A stretch of DNA of 64,000 bases from Hyphomicrobiales bacterium. GTDB taxonomy: Bacteria > Pseudomonadota > Alphaproteobacteria > Rhizobiales > Rhizobiaceae. A program made the translations under genes and the position numbers. Of the stretch, positions 38,384 through 46,659 are shown in pieces. The notes under the pieces are model-generated. The model ran no database searches and was not told the DNA's origin. It saw nothing but the letters and a program-made list of their open reading frames with translations. Positions within the stretch are counted from its first letter, which is position 1. Every line of letters starts with the position of its first letter. The DNA lies in contig UBJO01000077.1 of the NCBI GenBank assembly GCA_900465665.1, positions 1 through 64,000 on the forward strand, given 5' to 3'.

Positions 38384-38403
38384 ACATAAAGATATCTTTA
38401 TAT
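38384..38403. promoter_or_regulatory. Palindromic operator (SahR-like) before sahR–metF
   Basis: The core ATAAAGATATCTTTAT (38386–38401) is a perfect 16-bp palindrome identical to the one before metH; the flanks match at one of two further positions. A -35-like TTGCAC (38364–38369) lies 17 bp before TAAAGA (38387–38392), so the operator would cover the -10. This gives autoregulation of the ArsR–methyltransferase and metF. Confidence 0.82.
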
Positions 38404-38419
38404 GTTGATTGGATCGAAT

Positions 38420-39445
38420 ATGGGTGAACCCGTCAGGCTAGGTTTGGATGCGTTGGTGGACGTGCTGCGGGCGGCGGGCGAGCCGACGCGCTTGCGTCTT
38501 CTGGCGCTGCTGGCCGCCGGCGACGTGACCGTGACCGATCTTACCGAAATTCTCGGCCAATCCCAACCGCGTATCTCGCGCCATCTCAAGCTGCTTGGCG
38601 AAGCCGATCTCATCGATCGCTACCAGGAAGGCGCCTGGGCCTATTTCCGGCTGCGGCAGGAAGGGAAGGCGGCGAGCTTCGTGCGCAATCTTCTGGCGCA
38701 TGCATCCGAGAATGACCCTGTCATCCTGCGCGATGGCGAGCGGCTCGATGCCGTCAAGCGCCAGCGTTCCGAACGGGCGCAGGCCTATTTCAGCCGCAAC
38801 GCCGCCGAGTGGGACGAGCTGCGCCGCCTGCACGCCGCCGACGAGGAGGTCGATGCAGCCGTGATCCGGCTGCTCGGCAGCCAGCCGATCGATTCGCTGC
38901 TCGATCTCGGCACCGGCACCGGCCGCATCCTGGAGCTTCTCTCGGGGCTCTACCGCCGCGCGATCGGCGTCGATGCCAGCCGCGACATGCTGAGCGTCGC
39001 CCGCGCCAATCTCGACCGGACGGGCATCACCAAGGCCTCGGTACGCCATGCCGATATCCTGAACCTGCCTTTCGAGGCGCAGGATTTCGATCTGGTGACG
39101 ATCCATCAAGTCCTGCACTTCTTCGACCAGCCGGAAATCGCCATCGGGGAAGCGGCGCGCATGCTGCGCCCGGGCGGACGGCTCGTCATCATCGATCTGG
39201 CGCCTCACACGCTGGAATATCTTCGTGACGACCACGCGCATGTGCGTCTCGGCTTCTCGCACCAGTCGATGACCGACTGGCTGCGCAAGGCGGGGCTCGA
39301 TATCGAGCAGGTCGTCGATCTTCATCCGGGGCACGAGAGCGGGCAGGGGCTTACGGTCACCATCTGGCTCGCGCGCGACCCCAGGCGCCTGATGGCCTCC
39401 GCCGAGAGCGATCACGCCGCACCCACATTTGCCGGGAGAGACTGA
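38420..39445 (+). CDS. sahR: ArsR-family regulator fused to a SAM-dependent methyltransferase (SahR-like)
   Basis: A 341-residue fusion. An ArsR winged helix occupies residues about 5–75 (EPTRLRLLALLAAGDVTVTDL...QSQPRISRHLKLL) and a class I methyltransferase domain about 140–260 with motif I LLDLGTGTGRILELL. The methyltransferase fold likely senses S-adenosyl metabolites rather than, or in addition to, catalysing transfer. SahR is known to control methionine-cycle genes; the shared operator with metH and the metF neighbour support the name. I start at the second ATG (38420) because the first (38402) lies within the operator and has no ribosome-binding site. Confidence 0.85.
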   Translation: MGEPVRLGLDALVDVLRAAGEPTRLRLLALLAAGDVTVTDLTEILGQSQPRISRHLKLLGEADLIDRYQEGAWAYFRLRQEGKAASFVRNLLAHASENDPVILRDGERLDAVKRQRSERAQAYFSRNAAEWDELRRLHAADEEVDAAVIRLLGSQPIDSLLDLGTGTGRILELLSGLYRRAIGVDASRDMLSVARANLDRTGITKASVRHADILNLPFEAQDFDLVTIHQVLHFFDQPEIAIGEAARMLRPGGRLVIIDLAPHTLEYLRDDHAHVRLGFSHQSMTDWLRKAGLDIEQVVDLHPGHESGQGLTVTIWLARDPRRLMASAESDHAAPTFAGRD

Positions 39446-39446
39446 C

Positions 39447-40346
39447 ATGGCTTTGAACCACGACGCGCGCAACAGGATCGGCATCTCGTTCGAGTTCTTT
39501 CCGCCGAAGTCGGAAGAGGCCGAGGGCCAGCTCTGGAAGACAGTCAGCGAGTTGCAGGACTGGAACCCCGACTTCGTGTCAGTGACCTACGGCGCCGGCG
39601 GCACGACCAAGGCGCCGACGCTGGCGACCGTTTCGCGCTTCATCAGCTCCACGCCGCTTGCCACGGCCTCGCATCTCACCTGCGTGGGCGCCACCAAGGA
39701 AGAGACGCACAGCGTCGTCGAGAGCTTCCGCAAGGCTGGCGTGAAGCACTTCGTGGCGCTGCGTGGCGATACGCCTGATGGCGTCGGCGCGCCCTACACG
39801 CCGCATCCTGGCGGATACGCCAACGCTTCCGAACTGGTCGCCGGCCTGCGCGAGCTCGGCGATTTCGAGATTTCCGTTTCGGCCTATCCGGAAAAGCATC
39901 CTGAGAGCCGCGATGTTGCCGCCGATATCGACATGCTGAAGCGCAAGGCCGATAACGGCGCCAACCGGGCGCTGACGCAGTTCTTCTTCGACAACGACAA
40001 TTTCGAGCGCTACCTAGAGAAGGTGCGGGCGGCAGGGATCACCATTCCCGTCGTTCCCGGCATCATGCCGATCATGAACCTGACGCAGCTGAAGCGCTTC
40101 GCGGGCGCCTGCGGCACTGTTATCCCGGCGTTTCTCGATGAGCGCTTCGAGGGCTATGACGACAAGCCGGAAGAGCGCGCCAAGGTCGCGGCCGATGTCG
40201 CCGCCGAGCAGATCGAGGATTTGGCCCGTCGTGGTGTCAGTGATTTCCATCTCTATACGATGAACCGCTCGCCGCTGGTCTCGGCCGTTCTGACGAACCT
40301 CGGCTTCAAGCGCAACGCGGCCAAGAGCGCGGGTGCTGCCGCCTGA
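39447..40346 (+). CDS. metF: Methylenetetrahydrofolate reductase
   Basis: Flavin enzyme of 299 residues that reduces methylenetetrahydrofolate to methyltetrahydrofolate, the methyl donor used by MetH. Visible motifs: the N-terminal ISFEFFPPKSEEAE with the catalytic glutamate, VSVTYGAGGTT, LRGDTPDG, NGANRALTQFFFDNDNF and VPGIMPIMNLTQ. It starts one base after the sahR stop, with GGGAGAG about nine bases before, so the two genes are one operon under the upstream palindrome. It ends at an intrinsic terminator. Confidence 0.96.
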   Translation: MALNHDARNRIGISFEFFPPKSEEAEGQLWKTVSELQDWNPDFVSVTYGAGGTTKAPTLATVSRFISSTPLATASHLTCVGATKEETHSVVESFRKAGVKHFVALRGDTPDGVGAPYTPHPGGYANASELVAGLRELGDFEISVSAYPEKHPESRDVAADIDMLKRKADNGANRALTQFFFDNDNFERYLEKVRAAGITIPVVPGIMPIMNLTQLKRFAGACGTVIPAFLDERFEGYDDKPEERAKVAADVAAEQIEDLARRGVSDFHLYTMNRSPLVSAVLTNLGFKRNAAKSAGAAA

Positions 40347-40376
40347 TCAAGGCGAAGTTTACAGTCTATAGAACTG

Positions 40377-40409
40377 AAAAAGCGCAGACCGCGATGGCCT
40401 GCGCTTTTT
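40377..40409 (+). terminator. Intrinsic terminator after metF
   Basis: AAAAAGCGCAG (40377–40387) pairs with CTGCGCTTTTT (40399–40409), ending in a T run. Confidence 0.88.
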
Positions 40410-40473
40410 CTATTTCATGAACTCTGCGCTATCTAGGAGTTTCGGCATAGTCCGTTTGAAGCGGCATCCTGTG

Positions 40474-40551
40474 TCAGATGAAAAGCATCGACAGCACGAA
40501 AAGAAACGCCGCACCGATCAAAAGGACATTCAAGGATCGTGTCAGTCCCAT
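40474..40551 (-). CDS. 25-residue single-span membrane protein
   Basis: A tiny open frame, too short for routine gene finding. It starts MGLTRSLNVLLIGAAFLF and continues hydrophobic to the C-terminal FI, so it is essentially one transmembrane segment with a short basic N-terminus (Arg5). AGGAG lies six bases before the ATG. It is on the strand opposite to metF, in a 520-base gap between the metF and mltB terminators. I know no function for it; small hydrophobic proteins of this kind often tune a membrane partner. Confidence 0.6.
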   Translation of the reverse strand: MGLTRSLNVLLIGAAFLFVLSMLFI

Positions 40552-40812
40552 GTCTGTCTCCTCGCGTTAACGAGCTGATAATATGTCGGGACTGTGGCAG
40601 TTGGAAAGCGCTTTTTTTGCTGCGATGCGGCGAAAATGTCACATCTCCCACTGGTGACAAAAGCTACTTCGCTGAATCTTCACGACAAAATCGGTCGGAA
40701 AAATATTCACACATTTTAACGGAGCGTAAAAAAGGGCGACCCGCCGTTTATGCCTGTGGCGGATTGCAGGCGCGGTACAGGCCGCTGAAAACGCTCACGA
40801 AATCGGAAAACG

Positions 40813-40836
40813 AAAAAGCCGGGCGCTTGGCCCGGC
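40813..40836 (-). terminator. Intrinsic terminator after the MltB-type gene
   Basis: On the minus strand GCCGGGC (40836–40830) pairs with GCCCGGC (40824–40818) and is followed by TTTTT (40817–40813), ending the transglycosylase transcript 30 bases after its stop. Confidence 0.85.
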
Positions 40837-40869
40837 TCTTGTCGTCATTTTCGGCTCTCTCGCGGGCGC

Positions 40870-42129
40870 TCAGAGCGCGTTGAGGAGGGCGGGCGTCGCC
40901 CAGCCGTCGGCCGGCATGCCGAGGCGCTGCTGCTGCTTCTGGATGGCGATGCGGGTGCCGGAGCCGAGGATGCCGTCGATGGCGCCGACGTCGTGGCCCA
41001 TCGTGTCGAGCTTGGTCTGCAGTTCCTTCATCTGGTCGTTGGTCAGGCCCTGCTCAGGCGTGCCCTTGAGATAGGGCTCTGCGCCGGAGAGGCGGGTCGC
41101 GAAATAGGCGGCCGAGGTCGTGTAGATGAATGACTTGTTCCATTCGAGATAGATGCCGAAGTTCGGATAGGCGATGAAGGCCGGTCCGAGGCGGCCCTGC
41201 GGCAGGACGAGATCGCCGCGCAGCGTGCCGAAGCTTACGTCGCCGTTGCGCGGCTTGACGCCGAGCGCGAACCATTCGCCCGCCGTCATCGTGCCGCCGA
41301 GGCCCGACTTCTCGAAGGGCAGATCCTGCGGGATGGTAACCTCCTGCAGCCAGGGCTGGCCCTTCTGGAAGCCGAGGTGCTGGATGAACTTGGCGGCGGT
41401 CAGGATGGCGTCCGGGCCGCTCTGCTTCAGGCGCACATGGCCGTCGCCGTCGCCGTCCATGCCGTAGGCGATGATATCGCGCGGCAGCATCTGCACCTGG
41501 CCGATTTCGCCGGCCCAGGCGCCGGTGTTGGTTTCAGGGTCGAGGTCGCCGTGCTGGACCATCTCGATCAGCGCGATCAGCTGCGGGCGGAAGAGTTCCG
41601 GACGGCGGCAATCATGAGCGAGCGTCACGAGCGCGTTGCGGGTGTTGAAATCGCCCTGCACGGCGCCGAAATCGGTTTCCATCGCCCAGAAGGCGGTGAT
41701 GACGCCCGGGGGCACGCCGTATTCCTGTTCGGCGCGGGAAAAGACGTCGGCGAACTGCTTCATCTTCTGGCGGCCGATATCGAGGCGGGCCTGGCTGACG
41801 GTGCGCTGCGAGAATTCGAGGAAGGTCTGCTTGAACACGCCCTGGGCCCGGTCGCGGCTCAGCACCTTGGGGTCGATCTGGGCACCGGCGAGCGCCTTGT
41901 CGGCGGCCTCTGCCGAGGCGCCGGCTGCAATCGCCTCGGCCTCGACGCCGGCGAGGAAGGTGGAGAGGTCGCCGTCACATGCGACAGCCGGAGCGGCGGG
42001 GGCTGCCGCCGTCGCGGGCGCCTGACCGGCCGGTGCGGCCGGGGCCGGTGTTTGCGCTGCCGCGCCGGTCGCCAGACCAGCGGCAAGGAGGAGAGCGAGC
42101 GCAGAACGGCTTGCAGGCGTGCGGTGCAT
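40870..42129 (-). CDS. Lytic murein transglycosylase, MltB family
   Basis: Peptidoglycan lytic transglycosylase of 419 residues. The signal peptide (TPASRSALALLLAAGLATGAAAQ) is followed by an Ala/Pro-rich linker. The MltB catalytic domain comes next with the active glutamate in VITAFWAMETDFG near 155 and GQVQMLPRDIIAYG near 215. A C-terminal peptidoglycan-binding domain follows (NDQMKELQTKLDTMGHDVG). The start has GAGGA eight bases upstream; an ATG six codons earlier has none. No lipobox is seen, so it is probably a soluble periplasmic form. Confidence 0.9.
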   Translation of the reverse strand: MHRTPASRSALALLLAAGLATGAAAQTPAPAAPAGQAPATAAAPAAPAVACDGDLSTFLAGVEAEAIAAGASAEAADKALAGAQIDPKVLSRDRAQGVFKQTFLEFSQRTVSQARLDIGRQKMKQFADVFSRAEQEYGVPPGVITAFWAMETDFGAVQGDFNTRNALVTLAHDCRRPELFRPQLIALIEMVQHGDLDPETNTGAWAGEIGQVQMLPRDIIAYGMDGDGDGHVRLKQSGPDAILTAAKFIQHLGFQKGQPWLQEVTIPQDLPFEKSGLGGTMTAGEWFALGVKPRNGDVSFGTLRGDLVLPQGRLGPAFIAYPNFGIYLEWNKSFIYTTSAAYFATRLSGAEPYLKGTPEQGLTNDQMKELQTKLDTMGHDVGAIDGILGSGTRIAIQKQQQRLGMPADGWATPALLNAL

Positions 42130-42211
42130 GGAGTGTATCCTCGTCATTGCTTGAATTGCTGTCGATGTCCCAAATGATTGTGACAGAAGCAAGAAAGAAA
42201 ACGGGACGTTA

Positions 42212-43009
42212 CTAAGAATTCCTATCCTTGGATACGGCCGCCACCCAGTTATTCCAGTTCTTCGCCGAACCCGCGAACACGTTAATGTCAGTCGGGCCCT
42301 TGATGCCAGGGATCACGCCGGTCGAGGTGTACTGCCAGAAGGCCCAGCGACGGTTGGCGTAGGTGACCTCGGGGTGCTTCGCCACGGAACGGACCCAGAA
42401 GTGATAATCCTGGAAATAGCCGTCGAGATTTTCGCGGTGGAAATCGACCGAGGTGTAGATAATCGGGCGCTTGCCGTAATAGGCTTCGAGCCTGTCCATG
42501 AAGCGCTTGATTTCGGAGCGCACGGTCTCTGGATCGGGGCGCGTGCGGCAGGTCTTCGATTCACCGTTCCACTCGACATCGAGCACCGGCGGCAGCTTCA
42601 TGGATTCCTTCGGCACGTTGCTGATGAACCAGTCCGCCTGTTCGTCGGCCGACGAGCAGAAATAGTAGAAATGATAGGGGGCGTGCGGAATGCCGACCTG
42701 GCGGGCTTCCTGCCAGTATTCGCTGAAGCGCGGGTCGATGCGGTCCTTGCCTTCGGTCGCCTTGATGAAGGCGAAGTCGACACCCGACTTGCGCACCGTC
42801 TGCCAGTCGATATCGCCCTGCCACTTGGAGATGTCGATGCCGTGGATGGCGTTTTGCTGCGGATGCTTAGGCCCGAAATCCTGCGGATCGGTGTCCTGGA
42901 AGCGCATCTTCGGCTTTATCGAGGCGGTGGATAGATAGTCATAGCCCGAGGAGGTGCAGCCAGCGAGCATGAGGGCAAGGGGCAATACGCATAACAGAAG
43001 CCGGCGCAT
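42212..43009 (-). CDS. GH25 family lysozyme-like lipoprotein
   Basis: Muramidase-type glycoside hydrolase family 25 protein of 265 residues. The signal (RRLLLCVLPLALMLAGC) ends in a lipobox LAGC, so it is predicted to be a lipoprotein. The catalytic acidic residues are in HGIDISKWQG near 57 and LDVEWNGE near 144. It would cut N-acetylmuramyl–glucosamine bonds in peptidoglycan. The start is the ATG preceded by ACGGAACATCC; an earlier in-frame extension puts a hydrophilic tail before the signal. Confidence 0.87.
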   Translation of the reverse strand: MRRLLLCVLPLALMLAGCTSSGYDYLSTASIKPKMRFQDTDPQDFGPKHPQQNAIHGIDISKWQGDIDWQTVRKSGVDFAFIKATEGKDRIDPRFSEYWQEARQVGIPHAPYHFYYFCSSADEQADWFISNVPKESMKLPPVLDVEWNGESKTCRTRPDPETVRSEIKRFMDRLEAYYGKRPIIYTSVDFHRENLDGYFQDYHFWVRSVAKHPEVTYANRRWAFWQYTSTGVIPGIKGPTDINVFAGSAKNWNNWVAAVSKDRNS

Positions 43010-43139
43010 GGATGTTCCGTCGTGAACCGAATGATCTTTTTGCCCCACAGCCTGACCTTCGAATTGACGCGTCCAGCGCTTAGATGCCCTCTCTATTCAC
43101 CATATCAACGTAAAAAATCGGTTAGTTTCAAGCTAAATA

Positions 43140-43826
43140 TTAGCGGGCCTTAATTATTATCGCGCGCCAGGCATAGCCGCCGCCGATCGTCTTGAAGATC
43201 AGCTGGGCATTTTCCTGGTCGGCCTTGGCTTGCAGGACGTCGCGAAGCGTCGCGCGCGGCGTGACGTGGAACTTGTCGAGCCAGGAGCGCAGCAGGGCGC
43301 GGAACCAGCCGGGCAGGCCTTCCTGCTGGCCGAAATCGACGACGTGCAACTGGCCGCTGGGGGCGAGCGCCGCAAGCGATGCGTCGATCGCGCGTTCCCA
43401 ATCGGGGATCATCGACAGCGCGTAGGAGATCATAACCCGATCGAAGCCATCGACGCCGAAATCGCGGGCGTCGAAGGCTGTGGCGTCGGCGACGCGGAAA
43501 TCGGCCGAGGTGTTCAGCCCCGCGAAGGTCTTGCGAGCCGAGATCAGCATTTCCTGCGAGATGTCGAGGCCGTAGAGCCTGGCCTCAGGATAATGCCTGT
43601 GGGCCAGCGCCAGGTTGCGACCGGTGCCGCAGCCGACTTCGAGCAGCGTGGCGCCCCTGATAAGATCGAGATTGCGGATCGTTTGGTCGCGGCCGAGGAG
43701 ATAGTATTTGCGCGTCAGGTCATAGATATGGCGCTGATAGCGATACATGCCGTCCATCAGGTCGGCATGTTTCTCCGAGGGAGCGTTCGATTGCGCGTCG
43801 ACCGGGCTCATATCCGTCCGGCTCAT
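43140..43826 (-). CDS. btaB: S-adenosylmethionine:diacylglycerylhomoserine N-methyltransferase
   Basis: Class I methyltransferase of 228 residues. Motif I is LLEVGCGTGRNLALA near 62 and the second acidic loop is YGLDISQEML near 86. It overlaps btaA by four bases (ATGA), so the pair is translationally coupled. In Sinorhizobium and Rhodobacter btaB adds three methyl groups to diacylglycerylhomoserine to give the betaine lipid DGTS. Taken alone it resembles UbiE/MenG, but the overlap with btaA settles the role. Confidence 0.9.
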   Translation of the reverse strand: MSRTDMSPVDAQSNAPSEKHADLMDGMYRYQRHIYDLTRKYYLLGRDQTIRNLDLIRGATLLEVGCGTGRNLALAHRHYPEARLYGLDISQEMLISARKTFAGLNTSADFRVADATAFDARDFGVDGFDRVMISYALSMIPDWERAIDASLAALAPSGQLHVVDFGQQEGLPGWFRALLRSWLDKFHVTPRATLRDVLQAKADQENAQLIFKTIGGGYAWRAIIIKAR

Positions 43827-45067
43827 GGCTTCTTCACATAGATGTGGAAGCCGCCGTAGATGGCCGAGCGGTCGAGCGCGGTCAGTTCGAGCGAGCGGTC
43901 CTCAAGATAGGTCCACTGATCGCGGATGGCCGGCGAGAGGCGGCCTTCGATGATGCTCTTTTCGGCGGCGGTGCGGAAGATGACGCGGGCGCCGTCGCGG
44001 GCGGTGCGCGAGATCTCAGACCAGACGTCGTTCAACTGCTGGTCCGTCATCCAGTCCTGCGCGTCGAGCAGGATGTAGCGGTCGCGCGAGGCGGCCGGCT
44101 CGCCGGCAAGCAGTTCGGTGAAGCTTGCGTGGTGGACGCTGACGCGATCGACATTGGCGCGGATCGCCTCATAGTGCTCCGCCTTCAGGTAGGTCGGCAG
44201 CGGACCTTCGCCTTCATCGGCGTAGCGGCGGGCGAAAGCCTGCCAGGCGAAGTAGTTCTCCTGCATCGGGAAATGACAGGTGAGCTTTTCCAGGCGATGG
44301 CGCAGAACCGGCGCGATCGAATTGTCGGCGGCGAGGCTTGCGAGCTCGTCATATTGCTGCGGCGGGATGCCGAGGCCGAAGAGCGAGCTCTTGCGGCTGG
44401 TGATCCAGCGCACGACAGGCTTTTCGAACAGAGGCGCGATCTTCTCGTCGAAGAGCCGGCGCTGTTCTTCCATCGTCTTCGCCTTGGCGACGCCGGTGAG
44501 GTCGATGCCATGGACGCGGGCGAGGAGGTGGGCGGCGCCGATAAAGCGGCCGAGCAGGCCCGTCTTGTAGATGTTGCGGTCGAAGACGGTGACGCGGCGG
44601 CGGCCGAACTTGCGGCCGTTCCAGTAGTTGCTGGTCGCTTCATCCAGGTTGGCCGACAGGAAGCGATCAAACGCCTGGCTGTTGGCGGACTGGTTCGGCC
44701 TTGCCAGGAAGCGAACGAGATCGGCATGGGCGGGAAGATGGCGGAAGGCGCCAAGCTTCAGCTTGTTCAGCGCGATATGGTGCGGGTTGAGATCGACAAC
44801 GTCGATCGAAGCCGGGCTCTGCGAGAGATAGGCGAGCATGTTGCAGCCGCCGGAGCCGATGGTGACGATGCGGTGATGCGGCTCAAGCTCCATCGCCTTC
44901 ATGTCGAGATCGGGGTCTTCCCAGATCTGCGGATAGACGAGGCCGGAAAAGAGCAGCCCGAAAAGACGTTCGGACAGACCCTCTTTCGAAAAGGCCTTGT
45001 GGCGGAGAAGAGCTGCCTTGAGTTTCCGGTTCTTGCGGAAGCCGGCATCCGGGGCAAATTCCGTCAT
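43823..45067 (-). CDS. btaA: S-adenosylmethionine:diacylglycerol 3-amino-3-carboxypropyl transferase
   Basis: First enzyme of betaine-lipid synthesis, 414 residues, DUF3419 family. It uses SAM as the donor of a homoserine moiety to diacylglycerol. Recognisable pieces are YPQIWEDPDLDMKAMEL near 52, the SAM loop IVTIGSGGCNMLAYL near 73, VDLNPHH near 97 and RYILLDAQDWM near 340. The start is the ATG with GAGAG eight bases upstream. A Pho-box-like element lies 48 bp upstream, fitting the known role of DGTS in replacing phospholipids during phosphate starvation. Confidence 0.93.
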   Translation of the reverse strand: MTEFAPDAGFRKNRKLKAALLRHKAFSKEGLSERLFGLLFSGLVYPQIWEDPDLDMKAMELEPHHRIVTIGSGGCNMLAYLSQSPASIDVVDLNPHHIALNKLKLGAFRHLPAHADLVRFLARPNQSANSQAFDRFLSANLDEATSNYWNGRKFGRRRVTVFDRNIYKTGLLGRFIGAAHLLARVHGIDLTGVAKAKTMEEQRRLFDEKIAPLFEKPVVRWITSRKSSLFGLGIPPQQYDELASLAADNSIAPVLRHRLEKLTCHFPMQENYFAWQAFARRYADEGEGPLPTYLKAEHYEAIRANVDRVSVHHASFTELLAGEPAASRDRYILLDAQDWMTDQQLNDVWSEISRTARDGARVIFRTAAEKSIIEGRLSPAIRDQWTYLEDRSLELTALDRSAIYGGFHIYVKKP

Positions 45068-45114
45068 AAGTGAGTCTCTCAACATTTAGCGTTCAGGGCG
45101 TTTAACGCGGCGGC

Positions 45115-45132
45115 GCTACAGTTTGATGACGT
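45115..45132 (-). promoter_or_regulatory. Pho-box-like site upstream of btaA
   Basis: On the btaA coding strand, ACGTCATCAAACTGTAGC matches the E. coli Pho-box consensus CTGTCATAAAACTGTAAC at 14 of 18 positions by my count, with the expected 4-bp spacer between half-sites. It lies 48 bp before the start codon. PhoB control of btaAB is established in rhizobia; this exact site is my inference. Confidence 0.6.
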
Positions 45133-45246
45133 CCCCTGTGGGCGGCCGGGCTGCGGGTGCCTCGCGCAATTGGGAACGGCCGGGACTTGACGGCGCTTTC
45201 TAAAGGGCAATTTTCCTGTTTCTCTATTGGCTGGGGAGGGGTGCTC

Positions 45247-46638
45247 ATGGGACGCGTTCTGCGCATCTTGAAGGCGGCGGCTGCGGGTGTTGCCGTCATC
45301 GTCGTTGCGGGTGCGGGCTGGCTTTATGTCAGGCCGCCTGAGCTGCTCAGGATCGGCGACGGCTATGCGGCGAAGATCGTCTGCTCGAATGTCTTCCTGG
45401 CCGGGCGCGACGCGAATGCCGTGCTTGCCGAAGACGTCCAGGCGCCCGGCAATCCTTTACTGAGGCTGATTCGCGTGCAGGTCGATGAGGCCGGCAAGCA
45501 GGTGACGGCGCGCATCCTCGGGCTGTTTGCCGCCAATTATGCGATCTACCGCGATGGTCTCGGCTGCACCGCCGTGCCGGATGGCGATTTCGCCGCCGCG
45601 CGAAAGGCGGTGCCCGAGCCTGCCGTCGCAAAGCCTGCAGAGACCGCAGCCGCGCTGCCAATCGAAAACGACGCGGCGATCGCGGCACTGCTTGCCGACC
45701 CTGATTTGACCGGCGAGCATATGCGCGCCGTGGTCGTCCTGCATGATGGAAAGATCGTCGCGGAGAACTACGGCAAGGGTTTTGGTCCGCAAACGCCATT
45801 GATCGGCTGGTCGATGACCAAGACGGTCAATGCGGCGCTCGTCGGCCGGTTGATGCTCGACGGCAAGATCGGCGCCGAGGATGCCGGGCTGTTTGCCCAA
45901 TGGCGCGACGACAGGCGGTCGCAGATCACGCTTGGGCAGCTGCTTGGGATGGAGAGCGGCCTCAGGTTCAACGAGGATTATGGCACGGTGGCGGACGTCA
46001 CGCGCATGCTCTATCTCGACGCCGACCAGACGGCGCTGCCGGCAAGCCTTGCTCTGGATGACGATCCCGGCACGCAGTTCAACTATTCCAGCGGAACCTC
46101 CGTCCTTATCTCCCGCATCTGGATGGATCGCTTGGGCGACGAGAAGCAGGCGATTGATTATCCGAGGACGGCGCTTTTCGATCCGCTGGGCATGTCGAGT
46201 GCTGTTTTCGAAGTGGATGCGCGCGGCACCTTCGCCGGCAGCTCCTATCTCTATGCGACGGCGCGCGATTGGGTCCGGTTCGGGCAGTTCCTGCTGCAGG
46301 ATGGGGTCTGGAACGGCGAGAGGCTGCTGCCCGAGAGCTTCATGAGCATGATGCGCACGCCGACGGCATCTTCCGGCGGCATGTATTCGCATGGTCAGTC
46401 CTGGCTTCGCCCGCCCGGCAGCGGCAGGAGCGGAGAGACCGGCATTCCGGACGACGCCTTCTGGCTGGAAGGGCACGACGGGCAGAGCATGGTGATCGTG
46501 CCGTCGGCCAGTCTCGTCATGGTCAGGCTCGGCCTGACGCCGAGCTGGCTCAGATACCGGCCGGAAATTCTGCTGAAGGAGATACTGGCGAAGCTGCCGC
46601 CGCCGACCCGATCGGCCTCGGCCGATCTCGCGCAATAG
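45247..46638 (+). CDS. Serine hydrolase, beta-lactamase family (class C-like)
   Basis: Membrane-anchored or exported hydrolase of 463 residues. One N-terminal hydrophobic segment (VAVIVVAGAGWLYV) precedes a penicillin-binding-protein-like domain with the catalytic SMTK tetrad near 213, a tyrosine-serine element in FNYSSGT near 278, and GHDGQSMV near 415 in place of the KTG box. Such proteins are esterases or D-amino-peptidases as often as beta-lactamases. The ATG follows GGGGAGGGG; a GTG two codons earlier is an alternative. Confidence 0.82.
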   Translation: MGRVLRILKAAAAGVAVIVVAGAGWLYVRPPELLRIGDGYAAKIVCSNVFLAGRDANAVLAEDVQAPGNPLLRLIRVQVDEAGKQVTARILGLFAANYAIYRDGLGCTAVPDGDFAAARKAVPEPAVAKPAETAAALPIENDAAIAALLADPDLTGEHMRAVVVLHDGKIVAENYGKGFGPQTPLIGWSMTKTVNAALVGRLMLDGKIGAEDAGLFAQWRDDRRSQITLGQLLGMESGLRFNEDYGTVADVTRMLYLDADQTALPASLALDDDPGTQFNYSSGTSVLISRIWMDRLGDEKQAIDYPRTALFDPLGMSSAVFEVDARGTFAGSSYLYATARDWVRFGQFLLQDGVWNGERLLPESFMSMMRTPTASSGGMYSHGQSWLRPPGSGRSGETGIPDDAFWLEGHDGQSMVIVPSASLVMVRLGLTPSWLRYRPEILLKEILAKLPPPTRSASADLAQ

Positions 46639-46659
46639 AGACGCTAAAGCCTATAAGGC

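Noticed and set aside
43140..43826. UbiE/MenG-type quinone methyltransferase
   Set aside because: The fold is similar, but the four-base overlap with btaA makes betaine-lipid methyltransferase far more likely.
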